Source: Serripes groenlandicus (Eukaryota > Mollusca > Bivalvia > Cardiida > Cardiidae). Taken from it: DNA of 64,000 bases. The translations under genes were made by a program, and so were the position numbers. Below, one piece after another: positions 56,011 through 64,000 of the stretch. Where the stretch lies: positions 2,678,571 to 2,742,570 of the forward strand of contig JASEVX010000005.1 in the NCBI GenBank assembly GCA_031761405.1, given 5' to 3'. The number at the start of each line of letters is the position of its first letter. The stretch's first letter is position 1. A model generated the notes under the pieces. That model ran no database searches. It had not been told where the DNA came from and saw only the letters and a list, made by a program, of their open reading frames with translations.

Positions 56011-57350
56011 ATGTCTCAAAAATGAGGGGCTTTGTGTCTATGTATCAAGATCCCTTTAGAAGTTGTTATACTTGTATTCATCGTAAAAACATTTCAGATA
56101 CTATGTTGTTAATGAATGGGAGACAATACTATTTTAAAATACAAAATGTCTTTTTTTATTTTCTATTTATAATTCATTATAAGAAATATTAATTGTCAGA
56201 ATGTTATCTTCAAAATATTTTAAAATTGTGTAAACAAAAAAGTTATTGCTCCTTTTTATACTTTGTATTTCTCCCACAATGTCTTAAAAACTTCATCTTC
56301 AGCTTGTTACAATTATAGGTCAGCCATATAGTAATATTTTGACGTTTAATAATTGAACCTTATACAACATGCAGACATTTTATTGGTCTCAAAGAAGATG
56401 ACTTTTGAAAACATTTTGAGCAAAGGTGAAATATGAGCAAATTTACCTTTTGACAGAATACTTTCTACTCTGTATCAAAATTCTCATTGAAATTGTCCAG
56501 CTGTCGGACGTTATTGAAGCAGACGACTTTTCAAATTGCCAATTAGGAAAAGGGTTAACACATTATTTTCTATTTGGTCCTTTTTTTCCCATGCAGATAA
56601 CATCCGGGCCATCTTTTAGTCGGCATCACTTTGAAACAGCATGAGAAAAATGTTCATTAAAGCAATTCTATCTTGTATCACAATGTTGTCCATCCCATCA
56701 AAATCAAACAGATTTCTTCAGACAACTTTCCCCCACTAGAAATTTACGAATGTTATTAATCAAAATTGTAATTTGTATATCAAGGAAATACTCATATATA
56801 CAACAATAAAACATGAACATAAAACGTATGTTACTCAATTGTGCTGAAAAATATCCCCCTTAGGAACAAAATGTTCTTTAAAATAGATAACTTTTGAAAA
56901 CAATGCGGCAAAAGGAGAAACAGCTTATTATGAATGACAACTTCTGCTTTTGTCAACATCTTTTTCAAACCAATTATGTGATGTTGATTTCATTATACAG
57001 TATGTGATACAATGTTTCAGCTCCATAAACTTGAAAGGAATTTGTAGGGTTTGTGGTTATAACATTGGAATGTACGGGAACGGCTTTGTACATGTTTTCA
57101 TCTGCGGAAAATGGCGCATAAATAGTCTTTTCTTGTGTTTTCTCTCTGCTCTTTATTTTGATCTGAAAGTTATAACATGAAATGCATTTATAAGCGAATA
57201 TTGGTAAACAGAATGTAAAAAATACCCAAATTCTACACATAAGCACATACAACCTTTGTTACACTAAGTCTTTCTCACAGGTACCAGATTCATTAGAGTT
57301 AAAAAAATAAATCACATTTCACTCTTTCATAGAAGTTATCACACTTTATC
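56011..57350. other. Intergenic with fragments of the TTAA MITE family
   Basis: Pieces such as AGACGACTTTTCAAATTGCC and AGGAAAAGGGTTAACA near 56522-56562 and CAAAAGGAGAAACAGC near 56910 belong to the TTAA-type MITE. No gene is recognised. Confidence 0.45.
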
Positions 57351-58053
57351 ATAAACACATATAGAAGCAATTCGACGATCATTGATCGACGCCAAACTTA
57401 AACCAACCTTCGTAGAATTTGAGATTTATAGCGTTACAACCTGTCTACTTATAATCAACTTGTTTATCCCTAGAGGCTACCTTGACGCTGATAGGACGAC
57501 AATGCGAACAGTGAATGTTCAGATCAGACTGTTCAGACGCGCAGACTCATCAGGATGTTCGCTAGTCGCAAACTTCGTGTGTCGCTGCAGAATTCGTGTA
57601 AAAGAACGACACGTACCTTGATACAATAAGGTGGATATTTGTATTGGAATTAGTTATAAACCAATTTGTTTAATCTTCTTGGATGTATCCTAGACTAATT
57701 GGCACACATCGTATACTTAGATCAGACTATGCTATTGTAAAGGTTGATTCGGATTCGGATCTACAGTGGTCGCATAATCCATTTGATTGGTGTTCGTATT
57801 GCACGTCTCATATATACTTTGTGTTATGTGATTTGTTTCGTGATATAATGTTTATGATGTATGTATTATGGTAATCAAAGAAATATCCTGGAATAAGTCT
57901 TAGATATTTTTTAAAAATTGGAACAGAGATACTATGAAGTATAAGAAACCGAAATATTGAACAAAAAATGAAGTCGTGTTTAAGCTAGATCTATATTTAG
58001 AACTCCAATAATTGATATTTGTGGAAAAGATATACGTTAATCAATTTATAAGG
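57351..58053 (+). repeat. About 700 bp dispersed repeat, copy 2
   Basis: Same orientation as 11521-12228, about 45.8 kb away, with substitutions and small indels throughout. Outer limits are CTTTATCATAAACACATAT and GTTAATCAATTTAT. Confidence 0.75.
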
Positions 58054-58934
58054 AATCCTAAGATTATCGGGACTAGTGGGTAAACTTCTTATTAGTATTG
58101 AACTTGTACATATATAACCCAAGAAGTCAGTAATTGTCTTTTTTTGTATGTTAATATATTTGTTCCTTTTCTTCTATTGCAATTGTATAATTTATTTGTG
58201 TATTGCAAAACTTTTTCTACGATGTCTCCAACAATGGAGGCATTAAGGATTGTATGTACGTTTTGTATTGTATGAATACTTTAATTTGATAGTTATTATA
58301 CATTATTAAATGATGGTAAAAAGGAAAGGAAAATTCTTCATCGAGAGTAGTTCATTTTAAGAAAATGTCCTTGTTTATAAGATAAACATATACTATCTTG
58401 ACAAATAAAATGTCATCCTAATGTAAGAAAAAACAAACCATCGAGTGAAAAGGAGAAATTGCTTCCTTGGATCAGTTTTACCTGTTTCTACATTTTATAG
58501 GAAGATATAAATACCAGGGATATGGTTACGTCTATAAACGGGGAAACTATAATTTTTCAACGGGAAGTTATTTCAGTATTTTGCCTTATTAGTTGAAAGA
58601 AGGACGATCGAGGAATTAACCATTTCTCTCATAGAACATATCTTCAGCAAACGACGCTAAAAACATCTAGGCAAAATAAGTGCAACATTTCTATAAATAA
58701 AATTATAACTATACATTTTAGTTAAACCTATTGTGGCAAAACGAGAATTTGTTCGTTCTGAGCAAGTTCTTTTCCCATAATGTTTTCAAAAGTCATCTAC
58801 TCCGGATGCCTCCGAAAGCGTCTGTATGTGGGAAAGGGTTATATACAATACTTTACATTTATTTGACTGGTAGTCCGATAGCCCATGACGTTATAAAAGT
58901 GTTCTTCTCGACGCAGATTACAGCAGTGTGAGAC
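58054..58934. other. Intergenic with a MITE half
   Basis: TTTTCAAAAGTCATCTACTC and GTGGGAAAGGGTTATA (58784-58843) are the right half of a TTAA-type MITE. No gene is seen. Confidence 0.45.
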
Positions 58935-59275
58935 CAGGGGCGTAGCTCCCTTTAGGCACTGTAGGCACGTGCCTACACATTTTTTCTAAAAATGCCCCAA
59001 AATGCAGCTGCGGCGATACACATCTGCGTAATGTATTGACCAGATCAGCCTGCGCTGTCCGCGCATACTGATCTGGCCGACACATTCCGTCTAAGGGGGC
59101 TAGATAGAATAGTGATTCCTGAAACAGAAAAATCTACAGGAGGCGAAAAGTGTATATCCGGGTAGCATGTATGGCATGCTTAGGTTGATCCGGGTCAATA
59201 CTTTACGCAGAGTCCACAATGTTGATTTCCTCATGAGACGGCCTACACATTGAGTATTGCCAAGCTACGCCCCTA
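58935..59275. mobile_element. hAT-type MITE, interrupted by a second MITE
   Basis: The ends CAGGGGCGTAGCT and AGCTACGCCCCTA are of hAT type. An 8 bp duplication is not clear (TGTGAGAC against AGACAGAC). The interior is split by the palindromic MITE at 58982-59242. Confidence 0.75.
58982..59242. mobile_element. Palindromic MITE, copy 2, nested in the hAT MITE
   Basis: Flanked by perfect CTACACATT (58973-58981 and 59243-59251), a 9 bp duplication. The right end AACATTGTTGATTTCCTCAT, then GAGACGGC, matches the family; the left end is diverged. The interior shares GATCAGCCTGCGC and CTTTACGCAGAGTCCA with the other copies. Confidence 0.8.
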
Positions 59276-60240
59276 AGACAGACTATGTGGAGGCCGATCT
59301 CGAACTACATTATGTGGAAGTGGTTTTTTTTAAAGTCGTATCTTGCAGGTCAGTCAGTGTGGTTTCGTTTAAATACAATTTACGGATGGTTAGTGTAAAT
59401 GAACCTTTATGCCTTTTGACAGAACAATGAATTATATGATACCCTTGATTGTGGAATATAATATATAACATAACAAGGCCGGTATCTATTGCAACGTGTC
59501 CTGCGTTCATTAGACACTGAACTAGAAACATGTTTCGCGAACACGCAGCATTGTTCAGTGCTTTCTTCGTAAACATCGATTAGCTTTTGTGCGAACAAAA
59601 TTGATTTGCGTGCAAAACGGTCCACACATAGCGTTTGTTGAACGCAGTCAATTGGTGTATTCACAATTTTTCATAACAATCGGGCGAGCGCAAGCTAAAC
59701 CCTGTAATTTGATTAATGGACTCATCCTGGGTGGTTAGGACACAACTGTCTCCATCATTTACCCATATCTATATATATACTTGAAAGTCGTCCAATTGAT
59801 TTTGTTCTGAACCCATCATAGTGTCTCCCAGGACCCGAAACATAGCAACAATCTAAATAGAGACAATCACATGTACTTCGTTATCTATAATTTAAAACTC
59901 ACAAAGTATCTGAAATGAACTTTAATTCCCAGCAGTCCTCGTTCTCCATCAGTCGTATGTTAAACATTACTAATTATTAATGGAAGTTTACGAACCATGA
60001 CTTTTTAAAATTGTTTTTCCAATACGCATTAGGACCCTTTTATGGGTTTAATTTGTATATTCGTTTTAAACATTTTAACAAAACTTTGTTGGAAAAGTAG
60101 ACTTTTGTTGCTAGAATGATTTAATTAATCATCCTGATATTTACAATGACGGCAAGAAGGTAGGAAAACAACCGAAATATCAGTTTTGCAATAGTGCTTA
60201 ACGTTCTATAAAGTGTAATTTGGAGTCCATTTTCCAACAA
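59276..60240. other. Intergenic, nothing recognised
   Basis: No coding signal on either strand; frames near 59310-59664 have no family features. Confidence 0.4.
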
Positions 60241-60497
60241 GAGTTCGGCACTGGAAAATCAGCAACATTATGGACTCTGCGTAATGTATCGACCCAGATC
60301 AGCCTGCGCAGTCCGCGCAGGCTAATCCGGGCCGACACATTCCGGGGGATAGAGGTATAGAGTAATGATTCCTGAAACAGAAAATTCATAGGAGGCGAAA
60401 AGGTTCTGCTCGGATTAGCCTATGGGTCCTGCTCAGGCTGATCCTGGTCTATACTTTACGCAGAGTCAATAATGTTGCTTTTCTCTTGGAACGGCTC
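60241..60497. mobile_element. Palindromic MITE, copy 3
   Basis: From GAGTTCGGCACTGGAAAATC (diverged left end) to TTGGAACGGCTC. The interior has the hairpin GCCTGCGCAGTCCGCGCAGGC. Confidence 0.8.
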
Positions 60498-61061
60498 AAA
60501 TATAAACGATATTCGAATGATCTGCAGCTGACGATGTTTGAAATCAGGGTACTTGCTCTCCAATGTCTTATTTTCTCACAATGTTTTGTATAAACATTGT
60601 TCGCGGTAATTTCTGGATGAATTATTTTTACCTGGTATATTTCAACACAGATTGTACAACAACACTAGTAGAGACATATCAAGTGATGGATGGAGATAAA
60701 CCCAGTCAGACAGGCTGATGCGATCTGCAGCAAATATATGCAAATATTGTGGCAAAAGGAGAACTTGATTATCATTTCTCCGTTTATTACAACAAATAAG
60801 TATACTTTAATTTATTTTCAATATATCTTGATCTTTTCAAAATCAACTGCTGCATAGTTTCTTGCATTCTTACTACATTTTTGCTGCGATCTCTACCATT
60901 TTTTCACAAGCTTTTAGAAGGTTTTAATGATGGCCAATGTTATCTTATTCTGTAATGCCAATGCAATTGAAAACATGTACAAGCTTGCTATTGTGATCTG
61001 TGAAGAACCAATTCAGTCTGTTCAACCGCACAGTCTCTTCAAGATATACACTATTCACATA
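60498..61061. other. Intergenic with a MITE fragment
   Basis: ATCTGCAGCAAATATATGCA and GGCAAAAGGAGAACTTGATT (about 60722-60785) are TTAA-family pieces. Nothing else is recognised. Confidence 0.4.
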
Positions 61062-61299
61062 TCGAGGGCTTGGCGTGAAACTAAAATTGATATTTTTTTA
61101 CCAAGGTTAATCACCTCGCCATAAATTCTTTATAAGCGTTAAATCATTGCTTTTGGTAAACAATGGAAATTTAGGTGCCATTGCTCGTTCTGAGCAATGG
61201 CACCTAAATTTGCATTGTTTACAAAGGGGTCAAAATTACCCCTAAACCAGGGAACTCAAAATAGGTTTTAGTTACAACCGTTTCACGCCAAGTCCTCGA
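61062..61299. mobile_element. MITE with TA target duplication and internal hairpin
   Basis: The ends TCGAGGGCTTGGCGTGAAAC and GTTTCACGCCAAGTCCTCGA, each beside a TA dinucleotide. Inside, AACAATGGAAATTTAGGTGC pairs with GCACCTAAATTTGCATTGTT around TCTGAGC-type loop sequence, giving a stem of about 30 bp. TA duplications suggest a Tc1/mariner-type origin. Confidence 0.85.
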
Positions 61300-61302
61300 T
61301 AT

Positions 61303-61552
61303 AAGCCGTTCCACGAGAAAACCATCATTATGTACGCTGTGTAAAGTATCGACGCGGATCAGCATAAGCATGCCGAGCAGGCTAACCCGGACAGACACTT
61401 TTCGCCTCCTGTGGATTTTCTATTTTAGGAATCATTACGCCATACCTCTATCCCCCTGAGACGGAATGTATCGGCCCGGATAAACCTGTGTGAACTGCAC
61501 ATGCTGATCTGGGTCGAAACAGTACACAGTGTGCGAACTATTGGAACGGCTC
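61303..61552. mobile_element. Palindromic MITE, copy 4
   Basis: From AAGCCGTTCCACGAGAAAAC to GGAACGGCTC, three bases from the TA-type MITE. It has the same interior blocks as copies 1-3. Confidence 0.8.
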
Positions 61553-62352
61553 AATTATTAAAAACATAAGCTTTTGAGAAATTTTCATCAACTTGTGTAG
61601 ATAATTATACGATGGAGCTGAAGGCTTATCTGAGCTTTTCTCGTGACATGGTAGTCCCATGACACTACAGTTTACGGGCCATTGATGTTGGCGATAATTC
61701 CAGAATCCGTCATAAAGTCAGCGCATCTCCAAGCAAACACATCACGTTGTGAAGAGTTCATCTTTATAAGGAAAAAACATTGAACATAAACAAAATGGTG
61801 AGTAGTATCTATCTAGTATAATTTTATTTCTAAATAACTTGCAATTAGACCACTTTATTCCACTTGACTCAATGTAGCAATGTATTTTGATGACTTTATT
61901 TTTTTAACTTGATATATAAGCGCGCGTATGTGTAATGCTTTAATAAGGGAAGTGGATGTGTGGTCATTTGGAGGGTGGCGAATCTGATTCGGAGATTTGA
62001 TTTGTGATGCAAAAATACGTTTGTAAATAGAGAAAGATCCCTGTTTTATGGACAGAAAACAAATAAAGATACTAGATTATCTGGAGCGGATATGTTATAC
62101 TCCCCAGTGATTTAAAATAAATCCGATCTTTTAAATTTTGCATTTTTCTATTTATAAACTTTATATTAAGAAAATGTAGTAGATACAATATTGCTCAATT
62201 TAATAGTATCGGATTTATTTTGTATTCTTTGATAATTTTATATTTAACGCATTTTTAGCCATATTTCTATAAAATAAAACGACGAACAACAACTTACGTT
62301 CGCGGTTCAATTGCCTGCGATATGCGCTACGTTACCCTTGTAGTTAATCTAA
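61553..62352. other. Intergenic, nothing recognised
   Basis: AT-rich; no gene or clear repeat. Confidence 0.4.
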
Positions 62353-62574
62353 CCCTTTCCCTCATACGACAATTCTGCAGCAGACGACTTTAAACGTATT
62401 TTGTCAAAACATAGAAAATCTCCATAATTGAATGGATAACCTATGACAAAAAGTGGAAAACATTGTGGCAAAAGGAGAGATTGCACGTTTTGTGCAATTT
62501 CTTCTTTTGTCACTATGTTTTCAAAAAGCCGTCTGCTGCGAAGGCGTCTGAAAGCGTCTATATGAGGGAAAGGG
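62353..62574. mobile_element. TTAA-type MITE (CCCTTTCCC ends)
   Basis: Flanked by CTAA (62349-62352) and TTAA (62575-62578). It starts CCCTTTCCCTCAT, then GCAGCAGACGACTTT, has a central stem (AAAGGAGAGATTGCACG paired with GTGCAATTTCTTCTTTTG), and ends AGCCGTCTGCTGCGAAGGCG ... ATGAGGGAAAGGG. Confidence 0.85.
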
Positions 62575-62689
62575 TTAACTGAAATAGTCAACTTTATTTA
62601 TCCTAGAGACGTCGGTGTATTAGGGAAATACGAGATAAAATGTTGAATGCAGAGAACGATAAAGTTCATGTTTATACCTACATCAATTC

Positions 62690-63370
62690 AATACAAGTAT
62701 TTTATTCAGTAATGAAAGGCCTCCGGCCCATTATACATAATTGACATGTACATCATAAATTCATTGGAGTGACATCATAAACCTTTTGAAGATATTCAAA
62801 TATGAAAATGATTAGTAATCACTTTGTTTATGATTTAATTAGAGACTTGTTCATCTAAAAGTAATTTTCTGGTTTTAAATGCCTCAATTAGATATTTTAT
62901 AAGTGATTTTACATATGTCGGTCTACATTCACTCATTATGCCATAAAACAACCTTGTAGTTGGGTATGAATTTGTCCAGACTTCTTGGAAATAACAAAGA
63001 CGAAGTTCATTGTAAACTGGACATAGTAACACAAAGTGACATTCATCCTGAACAACATAGCAGTTTCTATCAAGACAAATATTACAGAATCTCAAGTAAT
63101 AATCAATATTTTGGTGTCTACTTTTTTCTACATTTAGACAATGACTACTAGAACATCTAAAATGTGACAATATGCGACGACTATAATATAAAATATTCAT
63201 TTAAAGATACATTTCTACATTTAACAGAGATTTAAAGAGTTGATATCATTTTGACTTAAGTGAATATCTAATCTTTTGCTGAAGATTTTGGAGATATATA
63301 TCAGGAAACTGTCTTGTAACAAACAAACGGTGAGAAATGTAAAATTGTAATTTCATTGTTAAAACAGAGC
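62690..63370 (-). pseudogene. LINE 3' end: reverse-transcriptase C-terminus and 3' UTR
   Basis: Minus-strand frame 63200-62838 encodes LSHFRCSSSHCLNVE, CNICLDRNCYVV, DECHFVLLCPVYNELR and FKTRKLLLDE, the zinc-binding C-terminal region typical of non-LTR retrotransposon reverse transcriptases. Upstream in this strand (about 63370-63200) the similarity continues but with stops. Downstream, the 3' UTR has GGGCCGGAGGCCTTTC and TGAATAAAATACTTG, a common LINE ending. It is 5' truncated, as usual for LINE insertions. The likely clade (CR1/Jockey/RTE) is not decidable from this part. Confidence 0.75.
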
Positions 63371-63469
63371 GATTAAAAAACGAGAGAGAATGTTTTCATT
63401 GCGGTCATCTCAGTTTTCCACAAGTTCTGACAAAATCGCCTGATGCCGACTGTATATTATTATGTTTAA

Positions 63470-63813
63470 CCCTTTCCTTTCTGCAGCGTTAAGGAAATAA
63501 AAACAGAAACACATTATATGGCACATTGTTTTCAAGTCGTCCGCTGAAGATCCGTCAAAGTGAATCTGCAAGTGGGAAAAGGTTAAGGTTCTCTGTGTCA
63601 AAATAGAACCAGTATGCAGCACACCACTTTGAAAACATCTGGTCACAAATATGAAAACTCTATAAATGATAGAACAATTAATGAACACAAATATTGAAAA
63701 CATTGTAGTAAAAGGAGAAATTGCTCGACTTGAGCAATTTCTCCTTTTACCACAATGTTTACAAAAGTCGTCTGCTGCAGAGGTGTCAGAAAGAGTCTAT
63801 ATGTGGGAAAGGG
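63470..63813. mobile_element. TTAA-type MITE, longer copy
   Basis: Perfect TTAA at 63466-63469 and 63814-63817. It starts CCCTTTCC and ends GTGGGAAAGGG, with a near-perfect central hairpin (AAAGGAGAAATTGCTCGACT paired with TTGAGCAATTTCTCCTTTTA) near 63710-63745 and AAAGTCGTCTGCTGCAGAGG near the right end. Confidence 0.88.
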
Positions 63814-63817
63814 TTAA

Positions 63818-64000
63818 ACATTGCAATGTGATCAAGATATAAACGAGTTATGTATGTCCTACTTGATGAATTGCTCGTTACCGTTCATGTACTTTCGGTA
63901 CTCACGCAACCTGCGAGAATATCGGGAGGGATTATTAGCCATTTGCCTCCGTAAAGTTTTGATTGTTTTCCCACAAGTTCAATATGCAGAGATCTGTGTT
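63818..64000. other. Right edge, nothing recognised
   Basis: No gene or repeat identified in the last 183 bases. Confidence 0.4.

Noticed and set aside
58927..59283. 8 bp duplication of the hAT-type MITE
   Set aside because: TGTGAGAC and AGACAGAC do not match well enough to call.

Overview
The window looks like a piece of a metazoan nuclear genome, most probably a marine mollusc and likely a bivalve. It is AT-rich and gene-poor, and its genes have spliceosomal introns. Its mobile DNA (a Crypton-like KIAA1958/DUF3504 tyrosine recombinase, BEL/Pao and Ty3/gypsy retroelements, tRNA-derived SINEs, many palindromic MITEs), a B-box/coiled-coil TRIM-like gene and a P2X7-ballast-domain relic are all typical of bivalve genomes. 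The taxon is an inference; no marker gene is present.

Layout. 0.4-3.4 kb: a two-exon Crypton-like tyrosine recombinase gene with an open reading frame, followed by a 170 bp near-perfect palindrome. 4.1-11.4 kb: a complete, young BEL/Pao LTR retrotransposon (641 bp LTRs, TSD ATGGT) with a broken polyprotein. 12.6-13.4 kb: a CT/CTGT microsatellite. 13.4-23.5 kb: intergenic DNA with SINEs, a 45 bp tandem-repeat element and foldbacks. 23.6-29.8 kb: a 6.2 kb DNA transposon with 31 bp perfect inverted ends and a 7 bp TSD, almost empty of coding sequence and filled with satellite-like repeats. 30-35.8 kb: palindromes, a 1.1 kb TTAA-flanked foldback and SINEs. 36.0-41.8 kb: a compact 5.76 kb Polinton/Maverick-like element with 1.25 kb inverted ends (AG...CT), a 6 bp TSD, an iteron cluster and a zinc-finger plus A32-type packaging ATPase gene. 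43-48.6 kb: MITEs, SINEs and the only intact host-like gene, a TRIM-like B-box protein. 49-52 kb: a gypsy remnant and a 533 bp direct repeat pair. 53.3-53.7 kb: a 362 bp miniature LTR retrotransposon whose 135 bp LTRs each contain a tRNA-like sequence. 53.9-55.6 kb: a three-exon P2X7-ballast-domain pseudogene. 56-64 kb: a dense field of MITEs (TTAA type, TA type, palindromic type with 9 bp TSDs, hAT type) and a LINE 3' end.

The most interesting items are the miniature Polinton that keeps a packaging ATPase but no polymerase, integrase or capsid gene; the miniature LTR element with a Pol III promoter (tRNA) inside its LTRs; the 6.2 kb hollow transposon; and two palindromes that share one core but have unrelated arms, one of them beside the tyrosine recombinase gene. 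Apart from the recombinase and the TRIM-like gene, everything coding here is broken or fragmentary. No rRNA, CRISPR or bacterial-type signal is present.
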